NCBI RefSeq assembly: GCF_949987535.1
Contig: NC_080067.1
Location: forward strand, 62,554,405-62,618,404
Direction: 5' to 3'
DNA length: 64,000 nucleotides
Source: Balaenoptera acutorostrata
Taxonomy: Eukaryota > Chordata > Mammalia > Artiodactyla > Balaenopteridae
Made by a program: the position numbers and the translations under genes. Below the pieces are notes generated by a model. It had not been told where the DNA came from. It did no database searches and was given only the letters and a program-made list of their open reading frames with translations. Of the stretch, positions 24,601 through 36,072 are shown piece after piece. Each line of letters begins with the position of its first letter. Position 1 is the first letter of the stretch.

Positions 24601-25320
24601 TTGACAGATAACACCTAATAAATTTTCCAGCAGAGATGAATTATCCCAGGTTGAACTAAGGCCTGGGAAGTGTTAGGAAATAGAGGGTAGAAGAAGGACC
24701 CCTGGGGTCCAAGGATCTTTCTCCCTCAATAAACAGAATTTGGTGGGTTGACTATATTTTCCAGTGATCTTTCTGTGGGAGGTGTCCAGGGACTATGCCC
24801 GACCCGCTAGGAGATGGCAGGTAACAGAGCATCTGCACAGGCAGGAAAGTATTCTCAACCAGATTCAGTCCCTGCCTTCGAGGAGCACATAGCATAGCAG
24901 GGAAAGGCACCCAGATAGAAAAGGTTCTCATTCCAACTAGAAGTTGAATGATAGGTTAAAAGCCCTGTCACCATCACCTGAGGTAAAAGCAAAAGATCCT
25001 TATCAGTGAATAACTCATTTAACTAATGGGATAGATAAATGATTTTCAGGAAACTTTGAGCAGGGAGATGGCAGAAAGTAACTAGAACTCTGTCCATTGA
25101 GTATGTTAGCAAACCTCAAATGAAAGCTTCTTCATTTACTTCTCACCACGTATTCCTCCATGGAAGCAAACTGGTTTTTGTAGAAAGGGATCCTTGTTAA
25201 AATAATGTTATTAAATGTTTATTATGTACCAGAAACACACCCAAACATAAGTGTGTGTGTGTATATATGTAATTTTTAATTTTAGAATTTATCATTTTAT
25301 TTAACATATCTATATATCTT
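24601..25320. other. Unassigned stretch
   Basis: No gene. A short TG/TA-rich patch lies at 25249-25270. Confidence 0.5.
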
Positions 25321-25338
25321 GTGTGTGTGTGTGTGTGT
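25321..25338. repeat. (GT)9 dinucleotide repeat
   Basis: A short GT run directly left of a MIR fragment. Confidence 0.85.
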
Positions 25339-25339
25339 A

Positions 25340-25430
25340 CACATCTTCATTTATTCATGACAAGCACCCTGGGAGGAAGCTATTACGACTTTCATTTCAC
25401 ATCTGAAGACACTGAGGCTCAGCTACATAG
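25340..25430 (-). repeat. MIR SINE, antisense fragment
   Basis: CCTGGGAGGAAGCTATTACG, CATTTCACATCTGAAGACAC and TGAGGCTCAG fit the antisense MIR. It ends where a sense MIR begins, so the two face each other. Confidence 0.65.
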
Positions 25431-25615
25431 CATTGTCACTCTACTTAGAGGACCTTAGGCATCTACTGCACTCCTCTAAGCCTCAGACTCCTCATAGAGA
25501 AAACACGGGATCTATGCAAAGGACCGTCATGAGCAATTTATGAGATAATGGGTATAAAACATGTAGCACAGGGCCTGAGCGCATAGAAAGTGCTCAACAG
25601 CTAATAACTGTTCAG
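25431..25615 (+). repeat. MIR SINE, sense
   Basis: CTCCTCTAAGCCTCAGACTC, a 'gagcaatttatgagataatgg' block, ACATGTAGCACAGGGCCTGA and AAAGTGCTCAACAGCTAATA are the sense MIR core and 3' end. Confidence 0.78.
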
Positions 25616-26928
25616 GTCACACAACTATTAAATGACCAAACAGAGTCTATGTGTATAAAGTGATTCCCCCTTGGGCTCAAATCAAACACTAAATACTTAT
25701 TGGATTGGTTTTGGTTTTTTTTAACCATCTCCTGCAGGAAGAACAAAAAAAGGTACTTTAGTAGAAAGAAAGGTAAGTTTATCCAAAAAGAAAATTATTT
25801 AAAATATAAGCTCATTATGAAACAAATATAACAGATTTTTACTCTAGCACTTCAACAGCTCAGCGTTCACCTTCCAAGCCATCTAATCAGGTGAGCAGGT
25901 TTCCAGACCCCAGATTTCTGACAGAAGCACTAAAAATTACTCAATTTTGCTAGCATACTTGGCCCTACTTGAGCCCACATTCAAACTCTGAAGCCTGTGC
26001 TGATCCAAATGGATACAGCCTCTGCACCCCACAGACCATCCCCACGGACAACTGCAGTGGCTCAGAGATGGCCCAGACATCCCAGGGGCTCAGACATGGC
26101 TTTTGCAGCTGAGCCCAGCCAGGATCCATTCACATCTGAAAAGGGACTGTGTGAGGCTACCCAGAAGGGCATGACCAGGTCAGGTCAGAACGTTATAATC
26201 TGGGCCAGAGTAGGCATTCAGTAAGTACTTGCTAGTTAATTGACTGAAGTGGCAAGTGAAAGCTTGGACCCAGAACTCCATTCTGCCATTCTCTAAAGCA
26301 AGAGGCCTGAAGACAGTCATAACATTTTAAATTGTTCATTTTGAGCTGGGAATCTTTCTAATGATCTTCTTATCTAAACCTACAAAGAGGTGAGATCGAA
26401 TCAGATCTGTTCGTATATCAACACACTAAAAATGACTGGGCCAAAAGAGTGACAGTGAGAGGGAAGGGTTGGCATGAGATTAAAATGTTATCCCATTGAG
26501 ATTTGGAAAGGTTTCACAGAGAAACTGCATCTAACCACTTTCATTCTTCCTCTTATTCCTCTTCCCTCTCTCTTGTTTGGTGCTAGAAGGTCATAGTGAC
26601 AGTCAGTTGAGAGGATAGAAAGGAGAATGGATTTTTCAAGAAGAGTGGGTGGAACAATTTTATCTGTCCTTTTGTCCCTCCCTCTTTTCTCCCCTTCATA
26701 AACACACTATGCCATTCAAATAGAACATCAGTTTGGTTGACATTGGATTTAAAAAAAGGAAGAGCTCTTCAAATTTTTAAAATTTTCAATTTTCAAAAAG
26801 GGATACTTTTCTCTGTTTTGTATTTATAACTTTAGTTTCTGTCATAACACAACATATAGCATAATCACATTAAGATTTGTTTTGGAAAATTAAAAGAAAA
26901 AGATTACCCATTGTCCAACTACTTGGAA
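25616..26928. other. Unassigned stretch
   Basis: No gene recognised. The 75-codon frame at 25997-26224 is proline/arginine rich and shows no homology that I recognise. There is no CpG island or splice context. Confidence 0.45.
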
Positions 26929-27180
26929 ATAATAATAGCTGATATTTATTGAGAATTTTCTATGTGCCAGGCACTTCACCAAGAGCTTTATGCATTAGCT
27001 TTTTTAATCCTCACAGCAACACTGTGAAGTAAGCACTGTTATCTCCCATCTTTAGTTAAAATTAAGGCACAGAGTACTTGAGTAACTTGCCCAGAGTCAC
27101 ACAGCTTATAACTGGTAAAAAATAGTACTCAAACCCAGAAGTCTGATTCCAATGCCCATGCCCTCAACCACCCTACTTTC
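26929..27180 (-). repeat. MIR SINE, antisense, nearly complete
   Basis: TATTTATTGAGAATTTTCTA, TGTGCCAGGCACTTCACCAA, TTTTTAATCCTCACAGCAAC, AGTAACTTGCCCAGAGTCAC and CTCAAACCCAGAAGTCTGAT are consecutive segments of the reverse-complemented MIR. It ends in the tRNA-like head (CCCTCAACCACCCTA). It is the most complete MIR in the window. Confidence 0.92.
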
Positions 27181-27483
27181 ATCTAATGCTTTAATTACTT
27201 TTTAAAATAGAGTTAAAATCATACTGCACTTACAATTTTGGAGAGGACTAGTATACTCTTTTTCCCCAAAACAGGGAGATTTCCTAGTCCTTATTTGAAT
27301 GAAAGAAAAGGCAAGTCTATTAACTTTATTTCAAAATTTCTATGATGTTGCATGAGCCACTAAAAAACAAAGAACATAAGATTAGTGACCAAAAGTAAAT
27401 TACTTCAAAATTTTGCCTAGGAAGCATAAAAAAATGGTACAGTCTAGAATGGAGAAGAGGATGATATCTCATGAATCACCTTC
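27181..27483. other. Unassigned stretch
   Basis: Nothing recognised. Confidence 0.5.
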
Positions 27484-27499
27484 TGATGGTCTTTATTTA
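27484..27499. repeat. Target-site duplication, left copy
   Basis: TGATGGTCTTTATTTA is repeated at 28125-28141 with one extra G. Together they bracket an antisense L1. Confidence 0.88.
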
Positions 27500-28124
27500 T
27501 TTTAATTTTTTATTTTTATTCTATTTTAAGTGTTATATTCCATTTATAGCTATTATAAAATATTGGCTTTATTTACTGTTTTGTAAAATATATCCTTGTA
27601 GCTTATTTTATAATAGCTTGTAACTATTAATCCTCTACCCCTATATTGCTCTTCCCTCCTTCCCTCTCCCCACTGGTAATCAGTAGTTTGTTCTCTATAT
27701 CTGTGAGTCTGCTTCTTTTTTTATTATATTCACTAGTTTGTTGTATTTTTTAGATTCCACATATAAGTGATATCATTCAGTATTTGTCTTTGTCTTATTT
27801 CACTTAGCATAATGCCTTCCAAGTCCATCCATGATGCTGCAAATGGCAAAATCTCATTATTTTTTATGGCTGAGTAGTATTCCATTGTATATATCTACCA
27901 CATCGTCTTTATCCATTCATCCGTTGATGGACACTTAGATTGCTTCCATATCTTGGCAATTGTAAGTAATGCTGCTATGAACATTGGGGTACATGTGTCT
28001 TTTTGAATTAGTTTCTTTTGGATATATAACCAGGAGTGGAACTGCTGGGTCATATGGTAGTTCTATTTTTAGCTTTTGAGAAACCTTCATACTGTTTTCC
28101 ACAGTGGCTGCACCAATTTACATT
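27500..28124 (-). mobile_element. L1 LINE, 5'-truncated, antisense
   Basis: About 625 bp. The 3' UTR lies at the left (TTTTATTCTATTTTAAGTGT to the CCACTGGTAATCAGTAGTTT area). Antisense ORF2 then reads through TTCCATTGTATATATCTACC and ATCCATTCATCCGTTGATGG to TTTCCACAGTGGCTGCACCA at the truncated 5' edge. Target duplications define both edges. The UTR type differs from the 5.3 kb and 11.4 kb copies, so the insertion belongs to a different wave. Confidence 0.92.
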
Positions 28125-28141
28125 TGATGGGTCTTTATTTA
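28125..28141. repeat. Target-site duplication, right copy
   Basis: TGATGGGTCTTTATTTA matches 27484-27499 apart from one G. Confidence 0.88.
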
Positions 28142-28607
28142 AAGTAATTCTCACAGTCAGTCCCACATATCTAAAAACTACCAGAGAAAACTCTCCAGCT
28201 TCCCCATATATAATCAATATGCAATGGTTAAAATCAATAAAAATTCATTTGAAGAGTCAGCATATTTATGGGCCTGCCAAAAGCAAGAACTGATTAAGTT
28301 TCATACCCTTTGTTGTTGAATTGCACTGATTGCCAGGTGTTCATTGCTTTTCCCTTTTTCAGCGCTCACTCCTTTTCTAGAACCATCAACTCTACCCAGG
28401 GAGCTTCAAGATATGCAAATGGAGCTCATGGCCTCCACTTCCTCCAAAAATACTTCCTGTGCTCAGCCCTGGACCTTCCTTGGAGGAGGTAGCACCCCCT
28501 ATCTCTCCTTGCTTCAGACCAGTTTTCCCAAAGAAACCCACATTGAAAATAGCAGCTCTTAGTCAGTCTTTCCCGTGAGTACAAAGAGGCCATCCAGCAT
28601 GAATTTA
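28142..28607. other. Unassigned stretch
   Basis: No gene. Two overlapping short frames at 28310-28562 have no domain. Confidence 0.45.
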
Positions 28608-28788
28608 TACAGTGGACCCTTGAATCCACGTATAACTTATAGTCAGCCTTCCTTATCTGAGATTCCTCCACACCCCAAGATTCAATCAACCATGGACCAT
28701 GTAGTACCATAAAGTATTTACTATTGAAAAATATCCACATATACGTGGACTGACCACAGTTCAAACCCATGTTATCAAGAATCATCTG
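28608..28788. mobile_element. Tigger/pogo-type MITE remnant
   Basis: The left edge CAGTGGACCCTTGAATCCAC and the right edge, ending GTTCAAACCCATGTTATCAA, mimic the inverted ends of non-autonomous Tigger-derived elements (CAGTTGACCCTTGAAC-type). Inside, words like CAGCCTTCCTTATCTGAGAT and TTCAATCAACCATGG resemble MER2-like sequence. TA dinucleotides flank both ends. The exact family is uncertain, and orientation is not assigned because the element is near palindromic. Confidence 0.6.
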
Positions 28789-29885
28789 TAATCTTGTGAC
28801 TCTATCAAAGGTTGAAGGGCAGCTTGGCCTCTGGGGGAGAGTGCTGGTACCTGGGTGCTAAGCTCGACTTTAAGGCATTATCCCTTCCCTGCTACAGGCA
28901 AATCTCTTAACTTCTTTGGTCACAGTCACTGCTCTGAAAAATAAAGACATTGATTCAAACAGTGCTTTCCTGTGACACCCTGGGGATCTGATGTAGGGTA
29001 TCAGGTCTGCCAGTCGGCAGGCTGCAAAGATCAGACCAAGCATTTCCTTATGTCCTAGCTTCATTCAGAGCAACTCTGCCTTTATCTTTTTATATTTGGG
29101 AACTCTATATAAACTTAGCTTGAAAAAAGGATTCTGCAGCTAATTTTCTTTGTAAAAATTACTGGATGACATGATTCCTAAAGTCTGTTTCAGTCCTATG
29201 TGATTTTTTAAAATGATAACCCAGTTGAAGTTTGTATATGTCTATGCAAGGGTAAGACAGTGCCTCCCCCTCAGATCTGTAGCATACATTATTTTCCAGA
29301 AAACTTTTTTTTTTTTCGTTTTGGTTTTACTGGCAATATTTATGGAGGGTCTGAATTATCTTAATCACACCAGCAGCTATAGATCTAGTTCAGGGTACAT
29401 AATGCACCATCTCTCACTCTCAGCCCTTAAGCAAAGCATTTCCGAAGGCATAGATTGACCACATTATTTCAGACTCTGGGAAACCAAGAGTTCTAGGTGG
29501 AACACTGATCAGCCTCTGCCTCACCCAATGGACTGATCACATATGTTTTCCTAAGACAGATGTTCACTGAGGACACAGACATCATTTAACGTTTATGCTT
29601 ATCTCAGACTCTCTTAAGGAATGACACATATGTGAAATACATCAAAATTAGGAGAGCTTGATACTCAAATTGCTGGAAAGGGATGGTTGGATTTGCAATT
29701 TTCATGTTATATTGGCACCAGCCATGAAGGATTCCATGATGGTCTGTGTGTATTTTTCATGAAAACAGATGTTAGAAGAGAAGAACTTTTTTAAAAGTGT
29801 AATATCTGTCAGGCTAAGATCTGGTAAATACTATAGTCTATATGTAGTCCATGTGTTTTGGCAAACTCATTGTTCGTGCCTGCAT
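28789..29885. other. Unassigned stretch
   Basis: No gene recognised. A T-run at 29307-29316 is the only simple feature. Confidence 0.45.
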
Positions 29886-30055
29886 AATTTGTTTCATTTA
29901 AATCACTCCCAAACTGTGGTACGTAGACCGTCCATATTAGTATCATGGTGGGGAGGTATTTTTAAAAAGTGAAGGTTTCTGCTGAATCAGAATCTCTTCA
30001 AGAAGAACCTGTATTGTTGGCGTGCTCTCTGGAGCTTCTAATGCACAGCAAAGTC
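29886..30055 (+). mobile_element. MER5A-like hAT MITE
   Basis: ACTCCCAAACTGTGGTACGT, a segment with CTGAATCAGAATCTCTTCAA and GGAGCTTCTAATGCACAGCA follow the MER5A order (left inverted repeat, central GAATCTCT, right end). It has no coding capacity; the family moved with hAT transposase. Confidence 0.78.
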
Positions 30056-30805
30056 CTTTTCTTTTGTGTGTGACTCCTTTGCTCTAATATGGTCTCAGAA
30101 TACATCACTTGCATATTCCAAATGTTTTGGCCACCAAAGGTATGAGGTTGGCAAGTCCTTTTGCCATTTAATTTCTTTTCTTAAAAATGAATTAGGGACA
30201 GTGGGGTGAGGTTGAGGTGGAGGTTGCTGTAGATGATCTCTAGGGTCCCTGCCAATTTGAACACACTCTATTCCTGATGCTATTTGGAGTAATTTAAGCT
30301 TAAAGCCCAGAGCAGTTTATTGCTTTGGGTACTTTTCAGTTAGAGCTAATATCCATTATATGGTACATATTCAACCTGGATAAAAAGAAACTTTTAAAAT
30401 ATTTATGAACGTATTTATGATGTCTGAAATGGAAAATGATACATCTGGGAACAAGTTCCAGAAATGAAAAAAGTGTCTAATAAAATAAGCAAACCAATAA
30501 GAAGTCGTATATCACTTGACTCAGTTCCTCCTAGAGGGGCAATCAAATGAGATGTCTTGAAATTCACAATTAAATATACTATAGAGTCTAACCAGAGAAT
30601 ACTGCATCAAAAGACGTGATTTGGTCCTTTATAAGTCTGCATTTTTATTGGCTAATTTAAGGTTTCTAAACTGGTTTCTAAGTAGTTTTTTTGCCTCACT
30701 GATCTGAATTTTTCCCACTGATATCTACTCTAAAAACTAGATGGTGGCAAACTTTTATTCTGTTGATTTTGACCGATGGTTATTTAATGTCTATAGTGGG
30801 TCATG
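30056..30805. other. Unassigned stretch
   Basis: Nothing recognised. Confidence 0.5.
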
Positions 30806-31225
30806 TTCTACTTCCTAAAATACTTTTGATCATCTTCTTCTATTTCCAACGTCCCAGCCATAGATAGGGCCTTTAACTTCCCTGGCCTGTGCCACTGCCA
30901 TGTCCTCCCAACGGGTCACCCTGCTTCAATACATCTTCCACTGTAATTTCCTAAAATGCAAATCTGATTATGTCACTCATCTGCCTAAAACTCTTTACTG
31001 GCTACTCATTACCTGTTGGGATAAGGTCGAATCTCTCGGACATGGCATACCAGACTATTCATTACCTGGCTGAGCCTGTATCTTTTGTAAAGCCTTACCT
31101 CCAGAGGCACTGAAATTCCAATCATGCCAAGGTCTTTAAGAACTATGACTTTGAAGATGCTGTCCTCTCCTTCTGGAAGGCCCTCCTCCCTTCCTCCTTA
31201 TGTACCCAATACTCCTGGCACATTT
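30806..31225 (+). repeat. L2 LINE, sense fragment
   Basis: AATGCAAATCTGATTATGTC, ACTCATCTGCCTAAAACTCT, TTACTGGCTACTCATTACCT and CTGGAAGGCCCTCCTCCCTT match the sense L2 3' region in order. Right after it an L2 begins in the opposite orientation. Confidence 0.85.
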
Positions 31226-31227
31226 GA

Positions 31228-31965
31228 TCAATAGCAGGAAGGCCACTGAGGCAAGAGCAAAGTAAGCAAGGGGAAGAATATTAGGAGATAAGGTGGGAAG
31301 TAGGAAGTAGGGCAGATCATATAGCACCTTATACCCTGAGTGAAATGGAATGTCATTAGAAGGATTGTAGCAAAAATGTGGCATGATCAGTATTGTATTT
31401 TAACATGGAGCTCACTCTGGCTGCTGTGGTAAGAATGGTCTGTGTCTCCTGGAGTGGGGAAATGTGAAAACAGCATAAGCAGAGAGATCAATTTGGAAGA
31501 ATTACACTAACCTGAACAAGAAATTAGTGTAGAAACAGTGGAGATAGTGGGAAGTAGCCAGATTGGATATATTATGAAACTAGAGCCAACAGTATTTGCT
31601 GATGAATTCATGCAGAGTGTGACAAAAGGAAGAAATCAAGGATGACCCCCAAGTTTGGGGTCAGAGCAGTTGGAAAAATGGAGTAGCTATTTGTTGAAAC
31701 ACAATAGGAGGAACACTTTTGCAGGAAATGGTAGCAAATTAAAAGTTCAGTCTTGCGGGGGTGAGTTGAATTTGAAGTGGCTATTAGACATTCAAGAGGG
31801 AGTGCATTGTAGGCAGTTGGATGTATGAGTCTGGAATTTAAGGGGGAGGTTGCATCTAAAGAAATTAACTTGGAAGTTGTCAACAAAAAGACATTATTTA
31901 TAAGTGAGTATAAATATAAAAGAGGAATGTCAGCACATAAAAACACTTAAAAAGTGAGATGACAG
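31228..31965 (-). repeat. L2 LINE, antisense fragment
   Basis: GGAGATAAGGTGGGAAGTAG, GGGCAGATCATATAGCACCT, GAGCTCACTCTGGCTGCTGT, AGCCAACAGTATTTGCTGAT and GAAATCAAGGATGACCCCCA are consecutive antisense L2 segments. The antisense frames of 82 and 112 codons inside it are L2 remnants or chance and lack conserved motifs. Confidence 0.85.
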
Positions 31966-32305
31966 AATAAATGAATGAATGAATTATACTGATTGAGATA
32001 CCAACTTGCAGAGTGAAGCAAATAATACAAAAATCTCATATCAGTATCATTCAAAGAATTTTATTTTTTACCTTCTCTAATGAAAAGCTTGTTGGAAACT
32101 CTCATTTCCAAGAACATACCACTAATGAAGTTACTTATTAAGCTAATAAAGACATAGTGAATATAAGTATCTGTTTGAATATGTTGAATTACTGGTGTCT
32201 TCTTATTCTGTACCTTAGTGGTCATATATTTGCAAAAAGAAACAAATCAATACATCAATATGATGAGGCTGTCGAGTTTTAGATGGATATCACAGCTACA
32301 AGAGG
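31966..32305. other. Unassigned stretch
   Basis: A short (GAAT)n patch lies at 31967-31984. Otherwise nothing recognised. Confidence 0.5.
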
Positions 32306-32525
32306 TATTTGGGCACATTAAAAATTCCTCACATCCTCACATGATTGTTTACAGTTTACAATGTGCTTTATCATCCATTATCTCTAACTTTGAGCTTCAC
32401 CACATCCATACACTAGGCATATGGGCATTACTGTCCCCTACTTAAATATGAAGAAACTAAGGCTCAGGAGGCAAAGTCATTTACATGAATTGATGAATGA
32501 GTACTCCGGGCTTGAATCCTTGTGA
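32306..32525 (-). repeat. MIR SINE, antisense
   Basis: AATGTGCTTTATCATCCATT, GAAGAAACTAAGGCTCAGGA, GCAAAGTCATTTACATGAAT and GGGCTTGAATCCTTGTGATC keep the antisense MIR order. Heavily diverged. Confidence 0.68.
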
Positions 32526-33084
32526 TCCAATGAGTGCCCACTCCACTTCTGCATGTCACCTTCCTGATCAAGGTTTGCCCCATCCTTAGCTGCAGCCCAA
32601 TAAAACTTTCACAGGATGGCAAGCAGCATGATTCCTTTTGTGTTTCACAGAAAAGACTGAGAAAATAACTGGTCTTTACTGGATACCATTTAGCAGGTCA
32701 GCAGCTCTGCATATGTCACAGAACTGGGTTTAATCACCTGAAACACCCTCAGGCATGGGATCCTGGGCTTTTCAAAGCAGCACTAGGGAGGAGAATGATG
32801 ACCCTGAAATGTGTCAGGACTCACCTACCACTCAACCACCTCACCCCTCTCAGTCTTTGCCTCCTTTGTGCTTGGATTTGAACCCTCAGATGCCAAGGCA
32901 TACATTTGCTCCCCACTTGGATCTGACATCTCTCCAGCATTAGCCTCCCATCTTGGACACTTTCCCTTTATGAACTAAGTTTCTAAGTCCTACCCACACA
33001 CTCCCCTGCATCCAGATACAGATAACCTACTTTAATTTTAATAACCTCTCCTCAACAATAACAGTGCAGAATAAGAGCATATAC
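32526..33084. other. Unassigned stretch
   Basis: No gene. The 62-codon frame at 32755-32943 is Pro/His/Ser rich and probably chance. No CpG island. Confidence 0.45.
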
Positions 33085-33310
33085 CATTGATTTTATACTC
33101 GCTACACACTTAGTCTTTATCCATGTTATCTAAGCTGCATGGCAATTCTAACCAGAAAGACATTATTTTACAAATGAGGAAACAAACTCAGAATGACATG
33201 ACTGAACTCCTATGATCACATACCTGCTATTAATTGGAAGAATTAAGATGTGAATCCAAGTCTTCATTACTCCAACATCCAAGCTCTTTCCTTAACTACT
33301 GTCTCGCCAC
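33085..33310 (-). repeat. MIR SINE, antisense
   Basis: TTATCTAAGCTGCATGGCAA, ACATTATTTTACAAATGAGG, AAACAAACTCAGAATGACAT, AGATGTGAATCCAAGTCTTC and TCCTTAACTACTGTC follow antisense MIR order. Confidence 0.78.
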
Positions 33311-35109
33311 TCATGACCCTGTTTCACTCTCCGTAAGACACCATCAACACAAGCTAAATTATAGTCTATTTTTCCCTCTGGATGAGGTTAATTGCTTCTT
33401 GTTTCTGCCTTAAAAGATCCAACAAAATTTTCCATGGTCTTCTCCCTTCTTTATCTCCATGTCCCCACCACCACCACCCTGGGGATTGTTAAAACCTTGT
33501 TAGAACTAGTGAAGTCCAGGAATGAACCAAGTATCTTTACAAAAGGCAGACTGAAAGCAACTTCCATGTGTCTAAAAGACAGAAAATTCAATTTTGAATC
33601 AGGCTCTAAACTGTTTCTCAAACAGCTCCCATAAATCTGTACCAAAATCAAAAGAAATGATTTATAATAGAAGCTCTTTCAGTTAACACATCTATCCCAT
33701 TGTTTGCCTCAAACCAAGGTTTCTATGTGGCATATGGCTGGAGAGGAGAGAAGAGGGTCAGTGGGGTTTCCATCCTGAGGCTCAGTCTTCACAGGTGTGC
33801 CTGCCATTACTCTCCACACAGATGCCAGACATCCTGGGGGTACTTATAAAGAAACAGGGTTAGTCACATAGTCTCAAGCTACCTGCTTTAAATGGGTATC
33901 ATGGGGAGGAGTCTGAGTCACTAGTTGACATTCTCATGCCTCTTGCCTATAATGGATTTTTATCACATCATAAAGGAGCTCCTCAGCCAGTTGGAAATCA
34001 TTGCCTTGCTGAATCAATTATAATTGCAGGGCACTCTGGAATGTTCTGTTGATTGTGACGTTAATAGGTACAAAGATACACAATGTGCAGCTCAATAACC
34101 ATTCCATTAACGTCTAATTTAAAGTTTATTTCCAATATCATCATTATGAAGGAGAAAATAACCCATAGGACACAGCACTGGGAAAGGTGTGCAGGCATCT
34201 GAAAGCCACTTGCCTCTCCCCAGCTTCATACCTCATGAAATGTGCACGACACTGAGTTTGCACAGTCAGGCCCACTGAATAATCAAAGGGAAAGTTTCAA
34301 CTGAGATAAAATTGATGTGCAAAGCATGAGAGTGGGGACAAAGTCACATTGTCATTTCTATTACCAACGCAGTGACACAACAAACACAGCATTCACCACG
34401 AATTGCATTAAGACTCCTGAAGCAGAAATATTGGAGGTGCTGGAGTACCACCGTGTCAGGAATTTCACATTAATGTATTTGAATAATATGCCATTCTCTA
34501 CTAATTTTCCAGACTGCCATGGGTTGTGTTTTACATGGTATGGTAAGGTATTTAGACACTGGTTTTCATCTTTCCCTCTCTGACTGAGCTATACTAACTG
34601 GCCCTGTTTATAATCTCTTGGTTGCAATCCCGTCTTTTGTTTTGGCTCTACAATATTCCAAATGTTAAAATCTGGGGGGAAGAGGAATGGCAGGAATCAT
34701 CATGAAGCCTTAACAAGAACTCAGATGCTTAAACTTCTAGAGGGACAGTAGTTTGATGACAAGGAAGCTATAGAAATACAGGACAACAGACAAGGTATAA
34801 AGACCTCAAGTTTCTAGTTAGAGTCTGACACCAGCCTCAAAATCTCTACAGAGTACACAGTCATGAGCTCAGATTATCTGACCTTTTAGCTACACTGTCT
34901 CCACCTAAACCCAGAGAATAGCTCCAAGTAAAAAAGGGATTGGTGAGACGAACTTGGGATTTATAGAGGACTCTGGATTTGAGTCCAGTCAACTGATAAC
35001 TACTCAGGGGCACTTTTCTGAGATGCAATTATAGATAATTAATGTCTAAAAGCACTACAGAATATAAATTGGTAAATAGAGGTAGAGTGATCAGACTTCT
35101 TAGGAATGT
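33311..35109. other. Unassigned stretch
   Basis: No gene recognised. The 80-codon frame at 33392-33634 and the 88-codon frame at 34317-34583 show no domain that I know and no splice context. This is one of the longer apparently unique blocks. Confidence 0.45.
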
Positions 35110-35860
35110 GATAGACGTTCTCTTTATTCATTCATTTGTTCATTCATTCATTCAAGTAAGGAAACTTATCCAGGGGATACACATCAATAATAAGTCAGAC
35201 AGCTGGTGAGGCAGAGATGAAAAGAAAAAGCTATGATTACAGTAGAGTTTATTCATCCATCACAAGAGAGAGAGGGGGAGGCGTTAAAGGAAGGGAAGAA
35301 CCAACATGAAATTGGTGATACGTGAACTGTGTTTCCAAGGTGTAATGTCAATCTGTCAGTGGATACAACGGAAAAGGCTAGAGTCAGAGGGAGCAGCCCA
35401 AGCAGGAGGAAGGGGTTAGAGCATGTGCCCAGGGAATCTCATTTGATCCAAGGTATGCAGGGCCATGTTGAAGTTAAGCACAACTGGGGAAAGATGAAAT
35501 CCTGAGGGTCTTGTGAGGCATGTTAAGGAGTGTGTACAATTTCCTCTAAGTCAGTTCTTCTCAATTCTGGCTGCACCTTACACTAGAGGAGCATCTGAAA
35601 TACACTCAGACCCCATCCTAAGAGATTTGAATTATTTGACCTGGGGAAGGTCCTGAAGTGACAATTCTCAGTGCTAACCAGGTACAGCTGGGGCTGAGCA
35701 CCACACTACAGAGATAAAGTTATGCTGAGGATGTTTGAACAGAGAAAGGTCAAGGTCAATTCTATGTTTTAGAAAGGTGAGTCTAGCAGATGTGTGGAGA
35801 ACTGATGGAGAGAGGTGGAAACCAAGTAGGAAACTACCGTAGTCTATTAGAGCAGTGGTG
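35110..35860 (-). repeat. L2 LINE, antisense, split by MER5A
   Basis: It opens with the L2 end TTCATTCATTTGTTCATTCA, then GGAGCAGCCCAAGCAGGAGG and an AATTTCCTCTAAG block. After a MER5A-like insertion (35546-35705) it resumes with AAAGGTGAGTCTAGCAGATG and GGAAACTACCGTAGTCTATT, which fit the antisense L2 'GGAGGCTATTGCAGTAGTC' region. Confidence 0.72.
35546..35705 (+). mobile_element. MER5A-like hAT MITE inside L2
   Basis: CAGTTCTTCTCAATTCTGGC, TGCACCTTACACTAGAGGAG, CTCAGACCCCATCCTAAGAG and a right end near ACCAGGTACAGCTGGGGCTG resemble MER5A. It sits inside the antisense L2, so it is younger than that L2. Confidence 0.78.
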
Positions 35861-36063
35861 TTCAAAGCGTGGTTCACCAAAACTTTAAGGTTTTATGGAG
35901 TTTTTGCAAGAGATACAAAACACTTGCCTTCCATTTTTTTTAGAAACATTTAATTAGTGTTAAAAAGAATAATTGACCAAAAAAAAAATTCCAGTGTGAT
36001 ACAGAACAAATTTTAACACATCAGCAAAGGTTGAATTTATGTTTCCAATTTAATTTAGTATTC

Positions 36064-36072
36064 TCCTGAGAT
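36064..36072. repeat. Target-site duplication, left copy (short)
   Basis: TCCTGAGAT recurs at 38366-38374, on the far side of the inverted L1. It is only 9 bp certain, because the following poly-T tail hides any extension. Confidence 0.75.
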
